Assembly (NCBI GenBank): GCA_003160755.1
Contig: QEXZ01000001.1
Location: forward strand, 1-43,019
Reading direction: 5' to 3'
DNA: 43,019 nt
Origin: Methanomicrobiales archaeon
GTDB lineage: Archaea; Halobacteriota; Syntropharchaeia; Alkanophagales; Methanospirareceae
Shown: positions 32,138 through 38,891 of the stretch, piece after piece
Numbering within the stretch: position 1 is the first letter of the stretch
Layout of the letters: each line of letters begins with the position of its first letter
Notes under the pieces: generated by a model
What the model was told of the DNA's origin: nothing
Database searches by the model: none
Seen by the model: only the letters and a program-made list of their open reading frames with translations
Position numbers and translations under genes: made by a program

Positions 32138-32470
32138 ATGAAGAAAAGGAGTAGAAAAGGAAGAATAGAAGACATTGCCTTACAGCGGATAGAGCGGCTG
32201 TTCGAACTCGCAGAAGCCGATGCGAGAGAAAATAAGATGAAAGGGAGAAGCAGGAGGAGTGATAGATACGTGCAGCTTGCGCGAAAAATTGGGATGCGGT
32301 ACAGGGTGCAGATACCACATCAGTTAAAGATGCGGATTTGTAACGGTTGTTATGCCTTCTTAGTCCCGGGTGAAAATGCACGCATTCGCCTACGAGGCGA
32401 TTATATCACGACAACTTGTCTGAGATGTGGTAAGCAGATGAGACGACCTTATAAAGGACTTGGGGAATAG
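32138..32470 (+). CDS. rnp4: Ribonuclease P protein component 4 (Rpr2/Rpp21)
   Basis: 110-aa zinc protein of archaeal RNase P, which cleaves 5' leaders from pre-tRNAs. From the ATG at 32138; the open frame reaches further upstream but only with a low-quality hydrophobic extension. Zinc ligands Cys68, 71, 94, 97 (CNGC...CLRC), the N-terminal ALQRIERLFELAEADA helix and the RYVQLARKIGMRYRVQIP helix are typical. A 7-bp tandem repeat begins within its stop codon. Confidence 0.94.
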   Translation: MKKRSRKGRIEDIALQRIERLFELAEADARENKMKGRSRRSDRYVQLARKIGMRYRVQIPHQLKMRICNGCYAFLVPGENARIRLRGDYITTTCLRCGKQMRRPYKGLGE

Positions 32471-32506
32471 CCAATAGCCAATAGCCAATAGCCAATAGCC
32501 AATAGG
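32466..32506. repeat. Tandem heptamer AATAGCC, about 5.9 copies
   Basis: Five exact AATAGCC units (32466-32500) plus AATAGG. The array starts inside the rnp4 stop codon. It is probably a simple-sequence expansion and may vary in copy number between strains. Confidence 0.9.
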
Positions 32507-32544
32507 GGATGGGGGTGTATTTGCCCGATTCATCTAAAAAAATC

Positions 32545-32712
32545 ACTACCTAGCACTGTCGAATGAATTTTCTAGTGGAATTGCTATATTCTTAAATTTC
32601 ACCACAAGGCACACAGAGAGCGCAGAGACACCAGAAAAAACTGAGCAATGATTGTAACCGTCTAAAAACTCTGTGTGCTCGGCGCTCTCCGCGGTGATAA
32701 ATCACTATATTT
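32545..32712. repeat. Interspersed repeat family B, copy B2 (most complete)
   Basis: Left end TCTAGTGGAATTGCTATATT and TTAAATTTCACC, left arm AAGGCACACAGAGAGCGCAG, a centre of about 45 bp, right arm (inverse sense) CTCTGTGTGCTCGGCGCTCT, and right end CCGCGGTGATAAATCACTAT. It lies between the convergent rnp4 and aminotransferase genes and abuts the aminotransferase stop. Other copies: 3052-3125, 16334-16378, 34716-34815, and an arm at 7337-7378. Confidence 0.8.
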
Positions 32713-33843
32713 TTAGATAGTACCCACTACCTCATTCATTATTGCAAAAGCTCGCTTTAAATCATCAAAACTCGCAGCATACGATATTCTCACGTGATTC
32801 TTGCCCATAGTTCCAAATGCCGACCCTGGTGTGACTATTACCCCTCTCTGCTTCAACGTATCTACAAATTCTTGCTCATCACCTACACGAGGGAAGATAT
32901 AAAAAGCTCCTTTTGGCGTGTTGAACGTCATCGCCATATCGTGAAGAGCATCAACGGCAAAATCGCGTCTTCTTTTGAACTCGCTTCTCATCTCTGCTAC
33001 ACCGTCCTGTGGACCTGAAATAGCAGCCAACGCAGCGTGTTGCGAAATGGAAGATGCGCAGGCTTGAATATACTGATGGATTTTCAGCATTTGCTCTACG
33101 TATTCTTCACGAGCTGCAAGATAGCCCAGTCTGAACCCGGTCATTGCGTATGTCTTTGAGACCGCATTCACCGTGATGACTCCCGCGTCAGAGAACCTCG
33201 CGGGGCTTGTGTGCTTCAAGCCATCGTAAATAAGATGCTCATAAACCTCATCGGAAATGATGGTTATGTGGTGGTCGTGGGCGACGTCAACGAGTGCTTT
33301 TATGTTCTCCTCGGTTTCCACCGCACCCGTGGGATTAGCAGGGGAATTTATTATCATCGCTTTTGTTTTTGGCGTGATTTTTTCCTTTACTGCTTCAGAA
33401 GGCATCGTGAAGTCTTCGCTTTCGCTTAGCGGGACACCGACTGGCCTCGCCTCTGCCAATTTCGTTAGTGGTGCGAATGAAACAAACCCGGGATTCGGTA
33501 TCAGCACCTCATCTCCTCTTTCTACAACTGCAAGGAGTGCTATATGCAACGCTTCGCTCGCACCAGCCGTAACTATTATCTCTTCAGGGCTAACAGAAAA
33601 ATCGTTATCTCGTTTGAACTTGTCGCATATCGCCGCTCTCAGTTCTCCAATGCCTTTATTAGAGGTATAAGAGGTAAATCCAGCGTTAAGTGCTCGTATA
33701 GCGGCTTCCTTTACATGCGCCGGTGTATCGAAGTCAGGTTCACCGAGACCCAGGTTGAAGAAGTCGCCAGATGCGGTTTCGAATGCTTTCCTTATGCCTG
33801 AAATATCTATGTCTGCAATACGATGTGCAAATTTTTCGACCAT
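32713..33843 (-). CDS. Class I/II aminotransferase (aspartate/aromatic type)
   Basis: 376-aa pyridoxal-phosphate aminotransferase of fold type I. It has the substrate-binding LGLGEPDFDTPAHV, TAGASEALHIAL, INSPANPTGA with the PLP-contacting Asn, the ISDEVYEHLIY block, the PLP-lysine motif VSKTYAMTGFRLGY, and the C-terminal HVRISYAAS arginine. The closest pattern is archaeal aspartate aminotransferase-like enzymes, but the amino-acid specificity cannot be fixed from sequence. Divergent from an unknown gene, with a shared palindromic promoter. Confidence 0.93.
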   Translation of the reverse strand: MVEKFAHRIADIDISGIRKAFETASGDFFNLGLGEPDFDTPAHVKEAAIRALNAGFTSYTSNKGIGELRAAICDKFKRDNDFSVSPEEIIVTAGASEALHIALLAVVERGDEVLIPNPGFVSFAPLTKLAEARPVGVPLSESEDFTMPSEAVKEKITPKTKAMIINSPANPTGAVETEENIKALVDVAHDHHITIISDEVYEHLIYDGLKHTSPARFSDAGVITVNAVSKTYAMTGFRLGYLAAREEYVEQMLKIHQYIQACASSISQHAALAAISGPQDGVAEMRSEFKRRRDFAVDALHDMAMTFNTPKGAFYIFPRVGDEQEFVDTLKQRGVIVTPGSAFGTMGKNHVRISYAASFDDLKRAFAIMNEVVGTI

Positions 33844-33868
33844 TTTTCTGTGTTTATATTTTCTACCT

Positions 33869-33883
33869 TTAATATGATATTAA
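33869..33883. promoter_or_regulatory. Perfect 15-bp A/T palindrome in divergent promoter
   Basis: TTAATATGATATTAA (7+1+7, exact) 26 nt upstream of the aminotransferase start on one side and 22 nt before the 33906 gene on the other. It can serve as a TATA box for either strand, or as an operator. A GGAGG at 33894-33898 provides a strong ribosome-binding site for the 33906 gene. Confidence 0.45.
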
Positions 33884-33905
33884 TGATAATCACGGAGGAT
33901 ATGAA

Positions 33906-34709
33906 ATGACACACGATGCTTTATTGAAGGTGTTTGACGAACTCGCTGCTTATTTGTCGGCGTACAACGTAATATCCGAAGGCGAACTCGTTTTGAAGAT
34001 ACACGAAAGTATAAAATCGCTGCTCACTGGTGCCGAAAGAGCCGATCTGGAGACGAAATTGAACGGAACTTTGGAAGACGTGATTTTCAAAAGCATAACA
34101 AGTACCGAAAAGGTCTCTGTTTTTTCTCCTGACATGCATACACGGATAAATTATCAAGGAGAGGTGTTTTACTGCGTGCCAACGCATAGATACATGAGTA
34201 ATGAGCTGGAGGCGGCTTTTTTACGCTGGGCAAGGATACGGAGCCCCCCGAGTGCGTTAAAGCATGTGGTGAAAGATTTTATGGAACGATGCGGCTATCA
34301 GGTAGAAAACATGGAGCCTAAAAAGGGGCATATCGAGATGATAGCGGTGAACAAGTACAAAAATCAAAACGGGCATAAAAGCATGCACATCTTCATTTTC
34401 CCCTCGATAACGTTTGTTCCTCAGTTTGTAGACGAAATGGAGAACACAGAAGCAGAGGATGAGCAGGAAAACGTAAACGTAATTGTTGTTCCAACAGAGA
34501 AGACGCCTGCTCCTTTTATCTCGTTCTTACGCGAGCATGACGCGGGTGCCGCAATGATATGGGTGGCGGATGTAGAGAAGAGAACAATAGACCCTTTTAT
34601 AGGGGATCCCGGAGATGACGACGCCATAGAGGCTAATTTTGCCAATCCAGAACAGGCGAGAAAAGCGGTAAGTGTATGGACGAGGAAAATGCACTTCGTT
34701 GAGTTATAA
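33906..34709 (+). CDS. Uncharacterised protein
   Basis: 267-aa protein that I do not recognise. It is soluble, with no transmembrane or signal segment. The N-terminal 75 residues are helical and acidic. The middle (about 110-170) reads LKHVVKDFMERCGYQVENME followed by GHIEMIAVNKYK and SMHIFIFPSITFVPQF, a helix-strand-strand pattern that could suggest a nuclease-like alpha/beta core but lacks a clear PD-ExK motif. A later half (VNVIVVPTEKTPAPFISFLREHDAGAAMIWVADVE) resembles a second alpha/beta unit. It has a strong SD (GGAGG, 7 nt upstream) and its own palindromic promoter, and it is a single gene between two family B repeats. Confidence 0.8.
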   Translation: MTHDALLKVFDELAAYLSAYNVISEGELVLKIHESIKSLLTGAERADLETKLNGTLEDVIFKSITSTEKVSVFSPDMHTRINYQGEVFYCVPTHRYMSNELEAAFLRWARIRSPPSALKHVVKDFMERCGYQVENMEPKKGHIEMIAVNKYKNQNGHKSMHIFIFPSITFVPQFVDEMENTEAEDEQENVNVIVVPTEKTPAPFISFLREHDAGAAMIWVADVEKRTIDPFIGDPGDDDAIEANFANPEQARKAVSVWTRKMHFVEL

Positions 34710-34715
34710 TTTTGC

Positions 34716-34815
34716 GATTGTTTACCGCTGAGCACGCAGAGAGCACAGAGAATCAGGAAAAAAAATTGTCGTCTCAGCGCTCTCCGCGATCTCGGCGGTG
34801 AATAAATACATGATT
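34716..34815. repeat. Interspersed repeat family B, copy B4
   Basis: TTTACCGCTGAGCACGCAGA and GAGCACAGAGAATCAGG form one arm; TCAGCGCTCTCCGCGATCTC and GGCGGTGAATAAAT form the inverse arm. It occupies the whole gap between the convergent 33906 gene and the cis-prenyltransferase homologue. Confidence 0.75.
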
Positions 34816-34817
34816 AT

Positions 34818-35558
34818 TCACTGTCCAAATCGTCTTTTGCGTAACTGAAAATCGCGTACAGCACGAAGCAGGTCTATCTTCCTGAATTTCCGCCAATTAA
34901 TGTCCGTGAAATAAAATTCGCTGTACACCGATTGCCAAATCAAGAAATCGGTTAAACGCGTTGTGCCCGACCTGATAACGAGATCGGGGTCTGACTTGAA
35001 TATCAACTCCGATTCTATCAATTTCTCGTCTATCTCTTCGGGCTCTATTTCACCTGCTTTTACCTTCTTTACAATCTCTTTTATCGCTTTTGTCAGCTCG
35101 CTTCTCCCGCCCAACCCGATAGAAATATTTATTTCCCTTTCTTTGTTCCGCATGTCGCTCTCGTTATCTGCACTTGCATCGGCACCCTCTACGGATTTTT
35201 TATACGCTGCTCCCGGTCCTGGTCCTAGCCCTGGGCCGTCCGTATATATTGCGATAGAAGCTTTTTCTTTACTCAGCATCCTTGTTATGCTCTCCGTGAG
35301 GTGCGAGTATGCTTTTTCTAACACGTTCTTGTCCACCCCATCGCGAATAACGCCGATGTAAACACTTATAATCTTTATCTTCAGGGCATAGCACCAATTT
35401 ATGAACTGCCTCAGTTGTTCCATTCCTATGGTATCGGAAAGAAGGTCAGATTCATCTAACACAAGGAGAACGTGATTCACCGGGATAGAGGAATTCAGGA
35501 TCCCTTTTTTTAATATCTTCTCATAGACGTACACGATGGGGCCTAACATAGATAGCAT
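34818..35558 (-). CDS. Atypical cis-prenyltransferase homologue
   Basis: 246-aa member of the undecaprenyl/cis-prenyl diphosphate synthase family, which elongates isoprenoids for lipid carriers. The C-terminal half is well conserved (DPDLVIRSGTTRLTDFLIWQ, the YSEFYFTDINW motif, and a basic KRRFG end). The N-terminal catalytic motif, usually MDGNRRWA, reads LDESDLLS at 34-41: the Asp (Asp35) is kept but the Gly-Asn-Arg pyrophosphate-binding residues are lost, and the FS-EN segment is also absent. It may be a non-catalytic partner subunit, comparable with NgBR/Nus1 in eukaryotes, or a divergent enzyme. A GPGLGPGPG low-complexity stretch is inserted at 108-116. It starts 7 nt after tRNA-Ser; Met4 is an alternative start. 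Confidence 0.82.
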   Translation of the reverse strand: MLSMLGPIVYVYEKILKKGILNSSIPVNHVLLVLDESDLLSDTIGMEQLRQFINWCYALKIKIISVYIGVIRDGVDKNVLEKAYSHLTESITRMLSKEKASIAIYTDGPGLGPGPGAAYKKSVEGADASADNESDMRNKEREINISIGLGGRSELTKAIKEIVKKVKAGEIEPEEIDEKLIESELIFKSDPDLVIRSGTTRLTDFLIWQSVYSEFYFTDINWRKFRKIDLLRAVRDFQLRKRRFGQ

Positions 35559-35565
35559 AGCATAG

Positions 35566-35651
35566 CGCCGGGAGAGGGATTCGAACCCTCGCTCCCCATA
35601 AGGGGAAGTAGGTTAGCAACCTACCGCCTTAGACCTCTTGGCTATCCCGAC
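35566..35651 (-). tRNA. tRNA-Ser (GCT anticodon)
   Basis: Class II tRNA with long variable arm: acceptor GTCGGGA/TCCCGGC (one G-T pair), anticodon stem GTAGG/CCTAC around TTGCTAA (anticodon GCT), variable stem CCCC/GGGG, T-arm GAGGG/CCCTC with TTCGAAT, discriminator G. It immediately precedes the cis-prenyltransferase homologue and may be co-transcribed with it. Confidence 0.95.
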
Positions 35652-35689
35652 CGACCGTGTCAACATTATTTAATGTATGTAGATAAACT

Positions 35690-35826
35690 ATATTATAGTA
35701 TTTTTTATTTGAGACGCAGATTTACACTGATTTACGCAGATTTATTTTAGTTTAACCGTGTTTGTTGATTCTTTTCATCTGTGTTAATCTGCGTTAATCT
35801 GTGTCTTAATCTGTGTCTCTAATTTG
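35690..35826. repeat. Interspersed repeat family A, copy A5
   Basis: Nearly identical to A2: ATTTGAGACGCAGATTTACA, CTGATTTACGCAGATTTATT, the centre TTTAGTTTAACCGTGTTTG, and right arm CATCTGTGTTAATCTGCGTT with an extra AATCTGTGTCTTAATCTGTG. It lies between the 5' side of tRNA-Ser and the stop codon of ubiX, which it abuts. Confidence 0.8.
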
Positions 35827-35827
35827 T

Positions 35828-36409
35828 TTATATCGCTTTCCACCGCTTTATTAGATCGTCCTCCTGCTTTCCAGCACCGAGTTCAATCCCGAAAACGTCA
35901 AGTGCGCGTGCCACGATAAAATCAACCATATCGAGCACGGTTTTTGGCTCGTGGTAAAATGCTGGCGATGCAGGCAGCATAATAGCGCCTGCTTTCTTTA
36001 CCGTAACCATATTCGTAAGATGAATAAGACTGAGTGGCGTTTCCCGTGGAATAATCACCAATCTTCGACTTTCCTTTAAGCATATTTCGGCTACTCTCGC
36101 GACCAGCGTGGTGGATATGCCCGATGCAATGGTGCCCAGCGTCTTCATACTGCAAGGCGCTATTATCGCTCCATCATACCGCACGGACCCGCTACTTAGC
36201 GCTGTTGTGAAGTCGGAATTGTCGTACACGTGAGAAGCAAGCGCATATACCTCATCGAGTTCGTATTCGGTTTCGATAGAGATTATTTTTTTTGCGGGCT
36301 CGGATACAATGAGATGAGTATCGGCAATGTTTCGCTCTTTTAGCACTTCTAACAGTCTTATTCCGTATATGACTCCACTTGCTCCTGTTATGCCCACTAC
36401 TATTTTCAT
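35828..36409 (-). CDS. ubiX: Flavin prenyltransferase UbiX
   Basis: 193-aa UbiX/Pad family enzyme. It attaches dimethylallyl phosphate to FMN to make prenylated FMN, the cofactor of UbiD decarboxylases. Motifs: VVGITGASGVIYGIRLLEVL at the N-terminus, the central IIAPCSMKTLGTIASGISTT block and RRLVIIPRETPLSLIHLTNM, with AIMLPASPAFYH near the end. It overlaps tyrS by 4 bp (ATGA), so it is co-translated with it. No ubiD gene is in the window. Confidence 0.95.
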   Translation of the reverse strand: MKIVVGITGASGVIYGIRLLEVLKERNIADTHLIVSEPAKKIISIETEYELDEVYALASHVYDNSDFTTALSSGSVRYDGAIIAPCSMKTLGTIASGISTTLVARVAEICLKESRRLVIIPRETPLSLIHLTNMVTVKKAGAIMLPASPAFYHEPKTVLDMVDFIVARALDVFGIELGAGKQEDDLIKRWKAI

Positions 36410-37401
36410 TTCAGTTCTTTTCTAATAGGCTCCAAGACCTCATTTAAATATCGCACTGCATTTGTCTTTACGTCTAACGGGTGCAGCCGTCCACCTACAT
36501 AATCGCGTTTGAAGTCCTCATAACTCATATAATTTATATTGCCGCCGTATTTATCTTTCCTTTCTATCTCCACTGCACCGATATTTTCATCGGGAAATAA
36601 GGTGTGCTTGTAGATTTGCAGTATCGGATTGCTGTCTGCTACTTCAGGTGGGCAATATGCATCCATCAATTTCTTCTCCACGCTTTCCTCAGACTCATGC
36701 ACCGCTATGTAATTACCCAGCGATGAAGACATCTTCTCGCCATCTAACCCGATTAATAGCGGCGTATGGATACAGATAGGCGGTTTAAAACCCAGCTTCG
36801 GCAGGTTCTCGCGTGCAAGCATGTGTATTTTCCGCTGGTCTATACCACCTACAGCCACATTTATGTTAAGGAACGCGATATCTATGGCTTGCATCAACGG
36901 GTATATCGTCTGAGATACTTTACGGTCTTTCGTGCTCCTCGATAGCTCATCCATGCTCCTCCTCGCTCGTTTTTCCGTCGTCACCGTAGCGAGCTTTAAC
37001 ACGTTCATCATATATTCTTGCTCCATCTGAAAAGAGGAGCCAAAAATGAACTCGGTCTCGTCGCTTAACCCTGCTGCGGCAAAACACCTCTTGTTGTAGT
37101 CTGCGGTTTCCCTTATCTGCTCAAAGCTACCTTTTTCATTCAGATATGCGTGCATATCGGCGAGAAGCACGATTATGTGAAACCCAATACGTTGCAGTTC
37201 CCGAAGCTTGTTTAATATGGGCAAATGCCCGATGTGCACACTGCCACTCGGCTCATATCCTACATACGCTCTTAACTCCCTGCCTGATTCTGACTCGGAC
37301 TTTGACTTTGCCATTAATGCCAGAGCATCCACTAATTCTTCCCTCGTTATTATCTCCTCCACGTTTCGTTCTAAAATCTTTATCGCTTCGCTTTCTTCCA
37401 T
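36406..37401 (-). CDS. tyrS: Tyrosyl-tRNA synthetase
   Basis: 331-aa archaeal/eukaryal-type class I synthetase. HIGH is at residues 56-59 (SGSVHIGHL), the catalytic YVGYEPSG just before it, and the KMSSS signature occurs as GEKMSSSLGNYI. The length fits the archaeal short form without a C-terminal S4 domain. A SKSESESG stretch at 32-40 looks like a low-complexity insertion. First gene of the tyrS-ubiX pair; promoter region upstream contains the short palindrome TTACCGGTAA (37434-37443). Confidence 0.96.
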   Translation of the reverse strand: MEESEAIKILERNVEEIITREELVDALALMAKSKSESESGRELRAYVGYEPSGSVHIGHLPILNKLRELQRIGFHIIVLLADMHAYLNEKGSFEQIRETADYNKRCFAAAGLSDETEFIFGSSFQMEQEYMMNVLKLATVTTEKRARRSMDELSRSTKDRKVSQTIYPLMQAIDIAFLNINVAVGGIDQRKIHMLARENLPKLGFKPPICIHTPLLIGLDGEKMSSSLGNYIAVHESEESVEKKLMDAYCPPEVADSNPILQIYKHTLFPDENIGAVEIERKDKYGGNINYMSYEDFKRDYVGGRLHPLDVKTNAVRYLNEVLEPIRKELK

Positions 37402-37602
37402 TTTAGCGGTTCATTTTTGATTTTGCATAGATATTACCGGTAAAAGAGCGATAATACCCTTTTCCCTTTTCCCTTTGCCTACCTTCACTTAATTATAGGG
37501 GATTCTACTTATAAAATTTTCCATTTCCATTTGAGGAGATAGAGAGAGGAGAGAATAAAAAGTTTTTAAATGCTAAGATAAATTTATATTCTGATAACAT
37601 CT

Positions 37603-37689
37603 ATGGAAAAAGGAGTTAAAAATATGCCCCAAAAAGCTTTATTCAACGCCGACATAACCGGACAGGACAAGAGGGTTGTGGAATTTTGA
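37603..37689 (+). pseudogene. Short ORF, probable gene remnant
   Basis: A 28-codon ORF (starting MEKGVKNMPQKALF and ending DKRVVEF) that is preceded by a good promoter (AAAAAGTTTTTAAATG with TATA at 37561-37570) and AAGGAGT before the second Met. It then stops at 37689. I do not recognise the peptide. Being directly upstream of the epimerase fragment, it is probably the start of a gene destroyed by deletion. Confidence 0.35.
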
Positions 37690-37705
37690 ATGCGAAGGCA
37701 ATATT

Positions 37706-37750
37706 ATGACAATGAAAGCATTAGTAACCGGCTGTGCAGGCTTCATATAA
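37706..37750 (+). pseudogene. N-terminal remnant of NAD-dependent epimerase/dehydratase
   Basis: Reads MTMKALVTGCAGFI then TAA. This is the start of the Rossmann dinucleotide-binding motif of sugar-nucleotide epimerases (normally continuing GFIGSHL). The next bases (from 37745) are a family C repeat, so the gene has been cut off at the element. The rest of the gene is not in the window. Confidence 0.65.
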
Positions 37751-37845
37751 AAGTTTTAAGAAAAGTTTGAAAGAAAGGTTTGTGCTAAAAGAAAAACCTT
37801 TGGAAATGTTTTTAGTCAAGGTTTTTTGCGAAGCAAAAAAGTTGT
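37745..37845. repeat. Interspersed repeat family C, copy C4
   Basis: Contains TTTGTGCTAAAAGAAAAACC, then TTTGGAAATGTTTTTAGTCA and AAGGTTTTTTGCGAAGCAAA, sharing the core of C1 and C2. It begins at the truncation point of the epimerase remnant and ends at the relE stop codon. The 444-bp gap upstream (37402-37845) otherwise holds the remnants above and a C/T-rich hexamer run near 37455-37480. Confidence 0.7.
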
Positions 37846-38130
37846 TTAGTGCTTCTTCCTGTAAATCTCATCGTGATGCCCCATATCAAGAAATCTAACG
37901 TTTTTCTCCGCTTCATCTATTTCAAATACCAAAACAAATGACTTCTCTATATGAACACGCCTCGAACCTTTTAAATCATGCCTCAACGGCTTGTAACGAT
38001 GAGGATTCCCCATTATCTCTTCTATCTTTTTTATCACAGCATCATAAAGCTTCTTATCCTTCTTATACGTTCTCTTTAACTTTGCTTTCAACTTCTTTTC
38101 GATGCTGTAGCTGTATCCATACACTTTCAA
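37846..38130 (-). CDS. RelE/YafQ-like toxin
   Basis: 94-aa RelE-superfamily mRNA interferase candidate. Pattern: YSYSIEKKLKAKLKRTYKKD, then YKPLRHDLKGSRRVHIEKSFVLVFEI, and a C-terminal VRFLDMGHHDEIYRKKH, with the His/Tyr/Arg/Lys residues expected near the active site. Full length, unlike the first toxin. It overlaps the antitoxin gene by 4 bp (ATGA), as typical TA operons do. It lies beside a decayed locus, in keeping with TA mobility. Confidence 0.82.
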   Translation of the reverse strand: MKVYGYSYSIEKKLKAKLKRTYKKDKKLYDAVIKKIEEIMGNPHRYKPLRHDLKGSRRVHIEKSFVLVFEIDEAEKNVRFLDMGHHDEIYRKKH

Positions 38131-38378
38131 TCTTCCTCTATCAATCTCCGTAAATCCTTAATACCCGAGAATGTTTCAAAATCCCCTTCTTTTCGTATTT
38201 TCTCTAACTTCTTCAAATAATCCTCTTTAACCTCGTAAAACACGTCCGTATATATCTCAACCAGTGTTTCAAGCATTCCTTCTATCCCTTCCACTTTTCC
38301 CTTAAGAACCTCCACATCTTCTAATATCGCTCTTACCATACTCTTCTCTTCTACTTCCATTTCCATTTCAAACACCAT
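38127..38378 (-). CDS. Antitoxin partner of RelE-like toxin
   Basis: 83-aa, strongly acidic, helical protein (EMEMEVEEKSMVRAILEDVE, and later EVKEDYLKKLEKIRKEG) ending in the LRRLIEED segment that probably covers the toxin. It precedes and overlaps the toxin by 4 bp. No DNA-binding domain is obvious, so regulation may be by the complex. A TATA sequence at 38397-38406 and an exact 15-bp palindrome at 38418-38432 lie just upstream; ATG at 38378 would be nearly leaderless. Confidence 0.75.
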   Translation of the reverse strand: MVFEMEMEVEEKSMVRAILEDVEVLKGKVEGIEGMLETLVEIYTDVFYEVKEDYLKKLEKIRKEGDFETFSGIKDLRRLIEED

Positions 38379-38396
38379 TTATTATTTTTTCTTGCT

Positions 38397-38432
38397 TTTA
38401 TATAAATCAACTTTCTCGTATGGTAACCATAC
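38397..38432 (-). promoter_or_regulatory. TA promoter with exact palindrome upstream of TATA
   Basis: On the minus strand, TATA (TTTATATAAA, 38397-38406) is preceded by the exact palindrome GTATGGTAACCATAC (38418-38432). The palindrome occupies the BRE/activator side and is a candidate operator for TA autoregulation. The rest of the gap to tRNA-Leu (38433-38563) shows no gene. Confidence 0.45.
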
Positions 38433-38563
38433 TTTTTCCGCAACACCGCAGCTTTTGTGTCTACAATGAGCCATATTTTTGTCTGTCATTCTTTCTTTTT
38501 TTCGCCTTTCACACCCTACACCACATAAGTGTGACGTTACATATAAAACTACAGGTAAAATTA

Positions 38564-38646
38564 TGCGGAGGGGGAGATTCGAACTCCCGAACCCCTGCGG
38601 GATGAGGCCCTGAACCTCACGCCTTTGTCCACTCGGCGACCTCCGC
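38564..38646 (-). tRNA. tRNA-Leu (CAG anticodon)
   Basis: Class II tRNA: acceptor GCGGAGG/CCTCCGC, anticodon stem TGAGG/CCTCA around TTCAGGG (anticodon CAG), short variable arm, T-arm GGGAG/CTCCC with TTCGAAT, discriminator A. No intron or CCA. A family C repeat lies directly upstream of it. Confidence 0.95.
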
Positions 38647-38720
38647 ATGCACTTTTTCTTTTTAATAAAAAGAAAACCTGCACTAAAAGAAAAAATTATT
38701 TCTTTGGTAAAGCTTCTTAT
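38647..38720. repeat. Interspersed repeat family C, copy C5
   Basis: GCACTTTTTCTTTTTAATAA, then AAAGAAAACCTGCACTAAAA and GAAAAAATTATTTCTTTGGT. It lies between the divergent tRNA-Leu and tRNA-Gly. A partial further copy, CTTTTTGCAAGCAAAAAGCT with TTACCAAAAAGATC, follows tRNA-Gly at 38827-38866. Confidence 0.7.
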
Positions 38721-38755
38721 ATGATTTAAGGTTAAATAATGAATAACTACAGAAA

Positions 38756-38826
38756 GCGTCGATGGTCTAGAGGTATGACTTGGGCCTTCCAAGCCCACTG
38801 CCCGGGTTCAAATCCCGGTCGACGCA
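38756..38826 (+). tRNA. tRNA-Gly (TCC anticodon)
   Basis: Cloverleaf: acceptor GCGTCGA/TCGACGC, anticodon stem TGGGC/GCCCA around CTTCCAA (anticodon TCC), T-arm CCGGG/CCCGG with TTCAAAT, discriminator A. A TATA-like CTTATATGAT at 38715-38724 lies about 32-41 nt upstream. Confidence 0.95.
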
Positions 38827-38891
38827 TAAACCTTTTTGCAAGCAAAAAGCTTTACCAAAAAGATCTTAGGAAATCTGTGTAATCTTGTGGT

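Noticed and set aside
38382..38798. A 138-aa minus-strand ORF spanning tRNA-Leu and tRNA-Gly
   Set aside because: It covers two tRNAs and a repeat, and has no family resemblance.
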